The position numbers and the translations under genes were made by a program. The notes beneath the pieces were generated by a model. The model had not been told where the DNA came from and searched no databases. It worked only from the letters and a program-made list of their open reading frames with translations. From NCBI GenBank assembly GCA_030268105.1, contig BSDZ01000013.1:2275001-2339000 (forward strand): a DNA stretch of 64,000 bases, written 5' to 3'. Positions within the stretch are counted from its first letter, which is position 1. Each line of letters begins with the position of its first letter. Below, one piece after another: positions 36,001-63,334 of the stretch. This stretch comes from Volvox africanus (taxonomy: Eukaryota > Chlorophyta > Chlorophyceae > Chlamydomonadales > Volvocaceae).

Positions 36001-38596
36001 GCCGCATCGAAGAGGCTGTAGTCTTTGGTGTAGCCGGTGGCAAAAATGAGCACATCGCACTCAATGACCGTACCGTCAGTCAGCCGTATGCCGTGTGGCC
36101 GTACCTCCGCCACGCTGCCCTGTACGGCCGAGATGCGACCGGCGTTGACCGCCTCGTTCCATGAACCGTCCTGAATCTGTGCGTGTGCGTGTGCGTGTGG
36201 GATATAGGGTATATAGGAATTGGTTAGAGCGGGGGGGAAGATGGGGTTTGGCCGGGTTGAGTCAAGGGGCCGGGACTGCGAGGGGGGACCAGGGAGAGGG
36301 AAGGACAGTTCGGGAGGACGCACGCTTGCATTGTGGACTGCCTCAAGAACCGAGATCGCTCCTTGCCAAACCCGTGTCATGGCCCTAGCGCAACACCGAG
36401 CAGGACTTCTCAGCCCCAGCCTCAGCCCCAGCCTGCCCCACGCAGCCCCCACCTGGCCTCCGAAGAAAAGGTCCTGCACGAAGTCCAACTCCGGTCTCAG
36501 GTGCCCCCGCAGCCGCATCTTGCGAGCCACATGCGACTGGAGGGTGCTCCAGAATAGCCGCTTCACGGGGGACATCAGGGTGTGTTTCAGCCGCTTGGCG
36601 GCGCTGCCCTGGCCTGCGGGTATCAGGGGAAGGGGGAAAGGGCCGGGATGCACAGGGGCGAGGAGGAGTTAGACCTGCCTTAGGACCGAAGCTGCCTTAC
36701 ATCCACAATGGCACAACTGAGTCCCATATCCGCCGTTAACTCCGCGAGCGGCATCTTGATTACTCCGCTCCGCGACAATTTTTTGCCGGCCCATCACGTC
36801 GCCCCACAGGATGCACACCAATCCCAGGATTACACCTACCCGTGTAGTACATGGGCAGCATAGCCGCAACGAAGCGGGTGTAGACGAGGCGGTGGAACGG
36901 CAGTCCAAAGAGCTGCCGTGGCAGGGGCCAGTGGGCCTGGCGGAAGAGTGTCGTGACGGAGGTGGCACCCGCGGAGGGCGAAGCCGCTACCACCGCGCAG
37001 TCGGTCGCGGACTTGCCCGCTCCGAGCACGAGCACGCGCTTGCCAGCCAGACTGCTGACGGACACGAAGTCTCGGGCGTGGAGCACCGTACCCTTGAAGC
37101 TGGCCAGGCCCTGCAGGGATCCGGGCGGCACAGGTAGAGGTTGTTTTGTCTGCCGGGAACCGGGACAACATCAGGAGCTGGTGGATCTTTATCAGCACCC
37201 GGGGAAAGCAGCAAGCAGGCAGGGGCAAGAAAGACGAAAGACAGGGCCAAGACCGGTCAGGGCATAAAGCTAAGGAGTGCGAATGAGTGGACGAGAAGCC
37301 TGCCTGCAGATGAGGCCATAGTTGTGCAAAGTTGTGCTAGAACGCGGCGGAAGTTTGCGATTGTGTTTGAACGTAATCTTAAGGAGGAATTGGGAATTTG
37401 GAAATGTGCAGAGAACGAAACCCAGATGGCCACGACGCGCAGAGGCGCACAGCTGCCATCTGCTGTCATTATGGGCTCAGATAGGAGCCGCAACGAACCT
37501 AACTTCCTGAACTTTAACTACTTACTAAAGACTCGAAGTTGGGGAGCATCCTTCCAAACGAACACATTCCGTCCCGTACCCACCCTCATTCCCACCAGTA
37601 ACCCCTAGAACCATCGCTGACCCCTGCTTACCGGTACGGATGGCACGTACGGACTATAGTACATTCCCGTCGCCATCACCACCACGTCCGCTTCCATGGT
37701 TTTGAGCGGCCCCAGCTGCGGAGACTGGCCGGGGGAAATGGCCTGGCGGAAGCGCACACTCCAACGATTGTTAGGCAACGCACATAGGTGTACGACCTTG
37801 GCTCCGTACAATACATGATCCTCCATCTTGAAATGTGCGCAATACGCTGCGATGTACTCCTGCGGGGGGAGGAGTTTGGAGGTGGAGCTGGAGGTGGAGC
37901 TGGAGGTGGAGCACGACACCAGGGACGGAGGGGCAGGATGAAGTACGGAAAGTACTTCTATCCCGGTACGGCGCTACAGCATTTGGTCAGACCACCTCGT
38001 AAGCAGGCTGTCTCACACTTCAGAATTTGTTTCCTAACCCTCCCTTCTCCCCGCACACATACACACACACACACACACTTCTCCTTTCATCGTGAGGCGG
38101 GGACCCCTCATGCTTGGCATCTGTCTTTCGGAGCTAAGCAAAGAATCTCTCTGCAACTCGCCTTGACGGTTTCACCAGAGGGATATCCCTCGCGCTCGGC
38201 GCGCTCGGCCAGTTCTTTTGGGGCCTTACAATACGGGAACTCCGGAAAAGTATAGCAGCTAAAGGGGACTGTGCAACGTCACGAGAGGAGGATGGGACAA
38301 AGAACAAGGAGAGGTGTAAAAATGATGTGTCGACGTTCAGGTTAGGTTCTGGCTGACCAGGTTCCACAGGCGAGCAGATGGGTTTGGGACAAGGATGTTG
38401 CCTGACCTTGCAGGCCGAAAGAATGGTAGTTGCGCCTCCAGACACCGCCCAGCCCGCGCCCTTGCTCCAAAATTAATGCGTCATAGCCCGCCCGTAGAAG
38501 GGCTCGGGCGGCTTGGCAGCCGGCCACACCGGCGCCAACGACGACCGCGAGCTTCCGGCTTTCCGTAAAGGGACCATCCTTCTCTCCGGAGGACAT
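33028..38596 (-). CDS. Flavin-containing monooxygenase with long C-terminal extension
   Basis: This is an FAD- and NADPH-dependent enzyme of the type that oxygenates soft N or S nucleophiles. Eight exons are in phase: 38596-38407, 38268-38162, 37859-37632, 37110-36840, 36613-36453, 36170-35886, 34956-34852 and 34263-33028 (860 residues). Motifs in order are the FAD Rossmann GAGVAGCQAA, LQVPFSCYTFPEFPY, the FMO fingerprint FKGTVLHARDF (FxGxxxHxxx[YF]), the NADPH Rossmann GAGKSATDCA, FATGY, and FIGCE spliced to AASFNNMLTSGLQSLW. A C-terminal helical part with YQQRYHDQLVRDMG follows. The ATG at 38594-38596 is the first in frame before the FAD motif. Intron 2 (38161-37860) begins with GC, not GT. 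Most FMOs end near 450-550 residues; here the last exon adds about 330 Ala/Ser/Gly-rich residues after YTSEDYADLF. The substrate is unknown. Plant YUCCA or glucosinolate roles should not be assumed. Confidence 0.93.
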
Positions 38597-40649
38597 CGCT
38601 TTCAGCAGAATCGTTCTGCTGCAGGTCCTGCCGCTGTTAACGAGATGCCTTACAAGTTTGAGGGCATAAATGGCATGCTCACTTGAGTATGCACGCCTGC
38701 TTTGCAAATGTCTTAGCTCATCTCAGTGTCCTGTGTACTTGAGAAGAAATGATACGAAATGATACTTTCCAAAATACGAAAGATGGTCGCAAGGTAGGAC
38801 AAGGTTTAATGTCGGGTTTACTGCTGTTAGTTGACACTTTTTTTCCAATGCCAACGTTCGAGTTACTTTCCATATGAGCCAGTTATAAGCAAGTTGTGTC
38901 CACTGGCCCCCAATGAAAGCGTGTAACTTTGACAGTCCGTTTACCGTATTCCTGAAACCGCACGAGGGTTTGCCCGCAACACGCACAGCGCCATAACAAC
39001 AGGCAACATTTACTCCATCATAACGAGTAAATATATCATCACCAGCTATATAATTTGATTCGCATGGCGGTTGAGATGGTAGCCGTTGGTTGGAACCCGG
39101 GCCATACTTACAACTTTCAGCTAACGGCCATATAGGACGCCAGTTGTTGCGGCTGTGTAACATAGCTAGTTGTGATCACTCAACTCAGCTTCAGGTTCTG
39201 AAGAACAAAGCCTGTGTACGGTTACCTCACGCTCTACCGTAGTTATATAGCTGCGTCGAGCTCCGCAGGCTTAGTGACCATATTATCTGACGAAACCCAT
39301 CAAAAGGACTTAACTGGAAATATTTCATTGCCTTCTTCTTTAAGGAAATAAAACATTTGCCGCTTGTGCAAACTTGCAAAACGGAAACCTTAAGGCCGGA
39401 AACCCGAAATGCGACTGTTAAATCCAGACAGTGTTTGGCCGCAAAGGTGCCATACCGACGCCACCAATCCACCAGGCATGTAAACCTATATCAGATGGAA
39501 ATGAATAGCGAGGATCTAGCGAAAGAAATGAGCCTTGGAAGTTAAGAGGATCAGGGGATGGGGTATGGAATGCCCTGGTCGGCCTGGTCCCTATACAGAG
39601 CGCGAGAAAATCGTGACAAACGGACCGGTGATCGCGTGTAACTGTGACTCAAGTATAAGGCAGAATCAATTAGAGACTTCAGGCAGACTTGATTACGATG
39701 CCGTACCGATGCTGGCGTCTTAACCTCCTAGGATTCCTTTTTTCCCTTGGGAGCTCGTACCACGGGGGACTGGCGGTAAGGGAAGGGGGTAGGAGTTCCA
39801 GATCTCAACTGCGCAGACAGCCCATCAGACTTCAGGTCAGAGGACGTGTAGAGGAGATCCTGCTTACTGAGATACCGATGGGCGGTAGGTTCGTAGGGTT
39901 GTAGGGGTTGGCACCTTGGTTTGGCGATGAGGAAAGTGCAGAGAACCTCGGTACTGCGCAATAGACCGTGCCGTACGGATTGTCGGTCACCTCGAGTGTG
40001 TTGAGGAATGTTACATGAGCCACACTGTACCTACTTTCTTGCGTCACTTGGATATAGGTTTTTGTTCGTTGTATTACCGGTAACTGTAATGGTATTGTTT
40101 CAAACACAGCTCATATGGAACATGCGAAAGAAAACGGCCAAGTGGAGGCGTAAGAGAACGATTAAAATCATGCAATTCAAGTCAGGCTTATGACGGTCGT
40201 CCGCCAATTAAGAGCTATGCAGACCAAATAAGCCTCCAATTGCCCCTGCCCGCTGTCGGGAAGTCTACCTCTTCCTCTGCCCGCACTTCCCTTCTCACCG
40301 CCACACCACCTTGATCTCTAGCTTTGAGTGCTGTCCTGCGAACTGGCGGCCACATTTTTGCAGCCTCTAAACAATCAGCACCCGCCGCCTCCATCATTCA
40401 TCTCTTGCCATCACTTTCACGGCTGCCTGCTGTTGCCGCCGCCACAATCCGCCTCTCACTTCTTCTCCCTTCCGCCGCTGTCACCCCACCCACCCCATTG
40501 TCAACCAGCCTGCGTTCTCACAGTTCCCACCGCCATGCGTGCCGCGTCACTATCTCCTTCAGACTGCCATATCCGTCACCATCATCACCCGTCAGTGTTG
40601 TTGAAAGGGATACAAGGAAATATGAATATTGGTGGTGTGAAGGTGTTGA
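38597..40649. other. Upstream flank of the FMO gene; no gene seen
   Basis: About 2 kb. A 146-codon minus frame (38723-39163) shows no domain. A pyrimidine-rich tract spans about 40230-40600. No repeats, hairpins or RNA genes were identified. Confidence 0.45.
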
Positions 40650-40916
40650 TCAGTATTGAGAAGTAAAGGCAGCCCAGAACCATCAGAGAAGTGGAAATTT
40701 GTGGGTTATTTTCCTTTTAAGATTGAAAAAGAAGTGCTAAGAGAAGCACTCAAGGATATTCTTGAAGGCGAGATCTCTAGTTTTGAGGAACAGGAGTAAG
40801 ACTGGGTTAGTAAGGTCCAAGCTGAAGCAAAGGCGTTAGAAACCAATAAATTCTACGTAGCTGATTCCAAACATATTGAAACAGGACATGACGTGCATCA
40901 TGCAGACGCATCCTAA
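40650..40916 (+). pseudogene. AT-rich degenerate reading frame with one in-frame stop
   Basis: One frame is open from 40650 to a TAA at 40914-40916 except for a TAA at 40797-40799. Both halves look protein-like and share an A-rich codon style foreign to the neighbouring genes. The first has KWKFVGYFPFKIEKEVLREA and then LKDILEGEISSFEEQE; the second has WVSKVQAEAKALETNKFYVA and DSKHIETGHDVHH. I do not recognise the family. The internal stop overlaps a GTAAGA, so it could be a splice donor, but the continuation of the frame beyond it argues for a point-mutated relic, perhaps of transferred or mobile DNA. Confidence 0.4.
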
Positions 40917-41355
40917 GTACAAGGGTGGCGAACTGGCCCATTGATGTCATATGAAACGACATCCATCACCTCCCTGCTAACCCATGCCATGCCCTGTGCA
41001 GCATGACCTTGCAGAGTGGGCCCCAATGGCCCAAAACGGATATGCCTTCTATACGGCATCCATTTATTGTTCACCCTTGGACACCAAGTTGTAACACCGA
41101 ACTTTAAAACACCCCACCGTCCTATCCAGGAAATGTACGAAACCAACCATGTGCCACTTCATTGAAGAAAGATCGCTGAATGCTTGTAGCATGCCACAGT
41201 AACGTCATCTTGTTCCTACCTGCATACATTTGGTTGAAACGTCTGTCCACGATCACCCTGTGCTGTGGTCCGCCTTGTTAATGATACCAGAAACGTACGG
41301 CAATGCGGCTGAGATGCTGCTCAGCTAGCCCTCGTTTGTTAAGTACGGCACTAAT

Positions 41356-41360
41356 TTACA
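41356..41360 (-). terminator. TGTAA polyadenylation signal of the coiled-coil gene
   Basis: TGTAA on the minus strand about 50 bases after the proposed stop at 41410-41412. The spacing supports the choice of final exon. Confidence 0.6.
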
Positions 41361-41409
41361 TTATCCTACATGCATGGATGATGCTGTCATTGTCGTACGA
41401 GCCCTATTC

Positions 41410-43380
41410 TCACCCCAGGGCTCTACGTAAGGCTCTAATGATATCAAGGTTGTCTATCGTTGCTCGGACCATCACAACATGGCCGCCAGGAAGTTTGACG
41501 GCATTAGGCAGACAATATACTTGGGTCCCCATCTGCGTTGCCCAGGCCCGATGTCTTTTAGCCCTATTGACGATGTGGCTTTAAATGACATCTTGTTGTC
41601 AATGCAAAACAGCAGGATTTACCTGCAGCCAGCCACACAACTTCAGCAGTAACTTGGCTGCCCTGCCGCAGCCTCCTAGCAAAAACTGACTTCAAAGGGG
41701 CTGCGATAGAGGCCTGGCCACATAACCGCGACCCGAACACCTCCACAAACGTGTCCCGAATCCCCCAACTGCAAGGAGTAGAAACCGCCGTGGCCTGGCT
41801 GTTCCTGGACTTACAGCTGGAGTAAGTAAGCCGCTCCTCTAGCTTCGTGGGAGTGGGGGGCTGTGTTGTCGCTGGGGCAATCGTTCCTAGGTTCGTAGGT
41901 TGCTGAAGCAGTCTCAGCCTGCACCGGCTCCTCAAATCTGATCATCAGCTCCATCATGTGCACATCATTATCGTCATTGAAGAAGATGTCATCGCCAACA
42001 GCGTCCAGCGCCTGGCCACGTGCTTGCATATGTGTGTTTGTGAGGGAAGGAGCCCGTAAATAAACACAAAGGATTCGGACACACATGGCCCCGACCCACG
42101 GCCTCACCCAAAACCTCCCTTTCCCCTGCACCGAAACCAGCCAGAAACCCAACCGGCAAGCACAGCTGTCACCCCATTATACTTGCAACCAGGTAGCCAC
42201 GCAGGCACCATGCAGCCTCCGCCCTCTGTCCCCCTGGGCCCCATCATCCTTGCCTCTTTCAACAACCGCTTCAGCCTTCGAGACTGGAAGCGGAACAGCT
42301 TCATCGACTTCTGGACGTTAGCAAACCTTTCCTGAAGGGCATCACACTTCGTGATCCGCTCCTTACTGTACCACACCTGCGAGGGCGTGTGGTCATGGGA
42401 GAAGGAGCGATGTGCACGGGGTGGGGTGAAGAATGAAACGAGAGAGTGAATGGCAAAGGACGGAACGGAAGTGGCCACAAAAACGGGCAGGGAGCAGTGG
42501 ACAGTAGCAGAGACATATAAAGCGCATAAAGCACACAATAACGCCTTTTTCCAGTTCCTAGGCAAACTCACCAATCTGTGCGTGCAATACAAATACTGCA
42601 AACTCAACGATGAACGGCAAAAATAATAAATAGCCAGACGATAAGGCGACATCTGCAACCTGAATCCTGTCTTACCTGCTCTTCCATCTTCACTACCACC
42701 GCCTGCAGCTCAGCTGTGACGCCTCAGCAACCTCACGCCACTTCACCTCCTCCGCTACCGCCGCCTGCAACTCAGCCGCAGCAGCCTCACACTGCTTCAC
42801 TTCCTCCATCACCGCCGCCTGCAGCTTAGCTGCAGCAGCCTCAGCAGCCTTACGCTGCTTAACTCTCTATCATCCTTGAATACAATCCGCCGGCTGCAAT
42901 ACATTATGATTAGGACAGCACGCAAAGCATGAGCACAAAATGCAAATCAAACCAAACATATTTAATCCTAACGTTAGTGCGCATTACCCTGCAGCCAACG
43001 TTAGGTTTTGGGCTGTCGGGTGCATATTTCACGTCGGGTTCACAAACAACAACTGTGCGTAAAAAGTCAGATGCATGCAAAAGGAGCTGCTAACACCATG
43101 CCACAGAGTCTTTAGTTCGCACGGCAACACGTACTGCAAACCCGTACTGCAAACCCACGCTCGAATTGAAGCACCAAATGACCTTAACCTGCCTTTCCAC
43201 TAATGGTAACCATCACTCACCACTACCGCCTCCGCTGTGAAGCACTCCTCACCGAAGGGCTGCGGCATCTGCGCAAGCTCTGGTAGGTGCTCATGCGCCT
43301 CGTCTTGACTCTGGAGCTTCAGGAGTGTCCATAATTGAAACATCGTTTCTTTGAGAACACTTGTGCACTTATCTGCGCGA
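41410..43380 (-). CDS. Unknown protein with coiled-coil segment (5' end unresolved)
   Basis: Exons that join in phase are 43380-43221, a micro-exon 42702-42676, 42376-42190, 42022-41815, 41768-41623 and 41519-41410 (stop TGA, then TGTAA about 50 bases on). Visible parts are LKETMFQLWTLLKLQSQDEA, a basic helix (SMKLFRFQSRRLKRLLKEA), an acidic patch (DDIFFNDDNDVHMMELMIRF), WGIRDTFVEVFGSRL, and a last segment with VVMVRATIDNLDIIRALRRA. No family is recognised. Tandem 54-base units encoding AAAAELQAAVAEEV lie just upstream of the micro-exon (about 42710-42860). They are open in another frame, so either the second exon is longer and a 1-base deletion breaks it, or the units are intronic relics. 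Start codon not found. Donor and acceptor choices for the last two introns are provisional. Confidence 0.5.
42710..42860 (-). repeat. 54-base tandem units coding for a heptad-like peptide
   Basis: On the minus strand, two good copies and a third diverged one follow each other. Each encodes about 18 residues of the pattern KQxEAAAAELQAAVxEEV. Copy three has lost one base relative to copy one, which leads to a TAG (about 42693-42695). Each copy also contains a tgcag followed by GCGG, the same junction used as the acceptor of the micro-exon. Confidence 0.75.
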
Positions 43381-43668
43381 CTGAACACAGGTGCAGGAAA
43401 CAGAAAGTCTGAGTCTGAGTAGTTCCAAGGTCCGCCCTAAATAGAGCAAACCATGTGTACGCAAAAGATCTACCACAACCTTGTGCATTGCCATAATCTT
43501 GTCCTTGGTGTCATTCATCATTTGCCGGAAGCCGTTGCGCAAAGGCATGGCACCGAGGTCAAGTTGCTATTGTTATTGTCCTTCATAGCCGTCTCCTTGC
43601 TGGGATTGTCTTTACGTGCACGGATTACCCATATCTTCACCTTCCTGAAGGACATCCTGTTTGCCGGT

Positions 43669-43690
43669 TTAAAACCCTAAAACCCTAACC
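43669..43690. repeat. Short interstitial telomere-like repeat
   Basis: Two tandem CCCTAAAA-type units followed by a partial one. This is the C-strand form of the TTTTAGGG repeat known from Chlamydomonas telomeres. Confidence 0.6.
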
Positions 43691-44808
43691 CAATCGATAG
43701 ATGTGTACGGCTCGCCCAGGCACGTTATGGGTTCCCCGTAGTGTGGGTCACGAGAATACGATTCACATTACGGAGGGTTGACACATGGTGCGGTATGCTA
43801 TATCAGCATGTAGTTCTTTCAACACCCTTGTCTGAATCCTGGGTGGCTGGCTGGCCTTCATAAATACAATACGTCCGGCGCCAGCTGTGGCTGCCATGCA
43901 ATCCTGATTGACCTGCGGAAAAAGGTTGCCGATAGCAAAACCTTGTATTGAGGCAAGCTAACCAATGGCACAGAGGCGAGCAAATCACACCCCCACCTGG
44001 CCGTCAAGATTAGTAACGGTAACAAGCAGTGGCAGTGTCCTAAGACTTTGGCTGCCTTTTCAGTCCCTAATGCCATTACTCATCATAACATATATCTGTC
44101 CAGCAGCTATTGGGAAGTTGAGACTGAGTGCAAACCCTTATGGGTGCGTGCATAATATAGGTCTTTTCATCATGGCGGGATGTGGGAGGAACCAACTGAA
44201 AAAGGGCAGATTTTCAAATCCACGACTGGATCCTACTTCCCAAAACATGTGAACACTCGCTTTGGGTCATGTCCGTATCCACCACATCGAATGCTCACCC
44301 TAAAACCCGCCCACGCATGGCTCGTCGGAGTCCTCTAGGTCCTGCGTCAACACCTCTGGTACACATCTGACGGCAGGAACTTGCTGCCCGTGCTGCCCGT
44401 GCTGTCCCTAAAAGACACCCTTCCACTATTCTTATAACCCCTCCTCTACCAGATTAGCAAGACGCCCGGCTCGCTGGCGGGCTCCATCTAAGTGCCTGTA
44501 AGTAAAAGCACATATAGAGACCACCTACCACGCAGCAACAAGGCCGTGCGTTGGGCCAAGCACGTAAGAATGTCTATTGAAATGTTGGGGCGGTACAACA
44601 AGCAGCATGTGACCCGCAAACGCGCCCGCCCACTATTACTTCAGTCACATCATAAGCGGATGTCGATCATTACATCCACACATCAGCCTTATCACACGTG
44701 CTGTTGGGCAGTGCGGTAACCACTTCCCCCTTCATGACGGCTCATGGCCCATGCTCCTCCACATCTGTAACGTGTCTTTGTTCGGATGATTTGCATTTCA
44801 TTACTCCA

Positions 44809-44847
44809 GGGACACCCCGATCTATCGCCAGTCCATCGGGGTGTCCC
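44809..44847. repeat. 13-bp perfect hairpin
   Basis: Arms 44809-44821 and 44835-44847 are exact reverse complements around a 13-base loop. Confidence 0.85.
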
Positions 44848-45618
44848 CCCTCATCCCCTTCTGACCCTCTACCTCAATGTCAACCTCACCCACATTAATC
44901 GCGCGTAGAGAAGGGCAGAATCAGTACCCGACGCTGCACCTTGTCAACTATCTTACCACCAGCTACCACTCCTGGCCACGGTGCCGCGGACAGAACAAGG
45001 TCCATTCAGTTGAACATATGACAAGATCCATTTTGCACCGCGAAGCCGGCTTGGCTTCCGCGAAAGTGCCAACTCCAAACCGGCACCTGCTATGACTGAC
45101 ACGCCCAACCAAAACCGCCGCCTTCCTCCAAATCAACTGTCGCATGGGCGGAAGTCCGTGTATCCCCATAAGGAAGAGGTTCAACATCGAAAGGTGCGCG
45201 CACGTGCCGGCAAGTCGCTCGACTGCCACATTGCCTTCCCTAAGATGTAAAAAGCAGTGAGAGCAAAGCACACCTAGCCGGCCATTCCGTTCCCGGCGGC
45301 GACTTCTTCTTATGTCAAGTCCAACTCAGAACTGGGACCTGAGACGAGCGGCGTCAACTTCTTCTTTCTCACTCGCATCTTACAATGCGTGCCGCCTCCC
45401 CACCGCCCAATATGCTTCCCCAAAACGCATTCCCGTCTGCGCCTGCCCCAATCCGTGGGGTTCCCCCGGCCTGATGTATCCAAATGCAAGGGCGCGTTGC
45501 AATCAACGATAAACGCACACGTATGCGTCCCGCGCTGCAGCTCCGAAACCGCGTGTAATCAAGTCACAGCTGCTGCGAACGCGCCCATCGTGGAGTAACT
45601 CGCATAAAATCTCGAATA

Positions 45619-45719
45619 TCAGCAGCAGGGACAGCCGTGCAGAAGGCGCAATGGCAGACTACAGACTGCTCGGCAGTGGTCTGCCATTGCGCCTTCTGCA
45701 CGGCTGTCCCTGCTGCTGA
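45619..45719. ncRNA. Perfect 41-bp stem hairpin, possible small-RNA precursor
   Basis: Arms 45619-45659 and 45679-45719 pair without a single mismatch around a 19-base loop, which can itself form a 5-bp stem (ACTGC/GCAGT). The hairpin begins about 8 bases past the TGTAA signal of PRP16 on the minus strand, so it sits at or just beyond that gene's cleavage site. Volvocine algae have DICER-processed microRNAs and siRNAs from long, near-perfect hairpins. A perfect 41-bp stem fits such a precursor, but expression cannot be seen from sequence. A recent inverted duplication without RNA function is the alternative. Confidence 0.5.
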
Positions 45720-45726
45720 CGGTGGC

Positions 45727-45731
45727 TTACA
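45727..45731 (-). terminator. TGTAA polyadenylation signal of PRP16
   Basis: TGTAA on the minus strand about 64 bases downstream of the PRP16 stop codon (45795-45797). Confidence 0.8.
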
Positions 45732-45794
45732 TTACTGCTGCTGCAGCTGCCATTGCCGTCACGACAGTTGTAGCGTGTCCCGAGGGCTGCGGTG

Positions 45795-62816
<17,022 letters not shown>

Positions 62817-63334
62817 CCTAGCGTGCGGTAGGAGAACCCGAGTAAGATACCCGGTCCTTCAGGCGCACGCCGGACCTCGTAGCTCTGAAAGTTTCTCAGG
62901 ATACAGTGTACCGTAGACTGAGTTTGAAGGCCCCCGGAGTGTTAACTTATGCCGAACCTCGAAACATCCCAGGTAAGAAAAACTTAAGGTATGTAAGTAT
63001 GTTTTGTGCCAAACAGATATGTTCTTATGTTGGGAAAAAACTTCATTGAATTGAGTTCAGCAGATTCTGAAGCGCAGTTTCTGCACTCAAACGATTACAA
63101 AAGCATAACATATACAAGGTAACCCTTGTGTAATGCATATTGGTAAAGGTTGCAAAGGTTAGCCATGAGCTGATCTACCTGTTCATGTGCCGTGCGTCGG
63201 ACTCAGTCGAGACGACGGCCATACAATGGCAATTGGTTTCACATTTTTGCGACAGGTAGAACAATCATTCAGCAAAGGAATATGGAATAACGGAATTTTA
63301 GTTTCGGCAGGGATTTAGATTGCGACTTGTCATC
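62817..63334. promoter_or_regulatory. Divergent intergenic region of PRP16 and uS10m
   Basis: About 520 bases separate the PRP16 start codon (minus strand) from the proposed uS10m start codon (plus strand), so both promoters and 5' UTRs should lie here. No specific element is recognisable. Confidence 0.5.

Larger units (their letters stand above)
43381..45618. other. Intergenic; no confident gene
   Basis: About 2.2 kb. The left part (43440-43680, minus strand) may hold an upstream exon of the coiled-coil gene: a frame starting MMNDTKDKIMAMHK is present, but no phase-compatible donor was found. Further right are a telomere-like motif and a 13-bp hairpin, listed separately, and short random frames. 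Confidence 0.4.

Noticed and set aside
38723..39163. 146-codon minus-strand frame upstream of FMO
   Set aside because: No domain, no codon bias, no splice partners; probably chance in AT-rich DNA.
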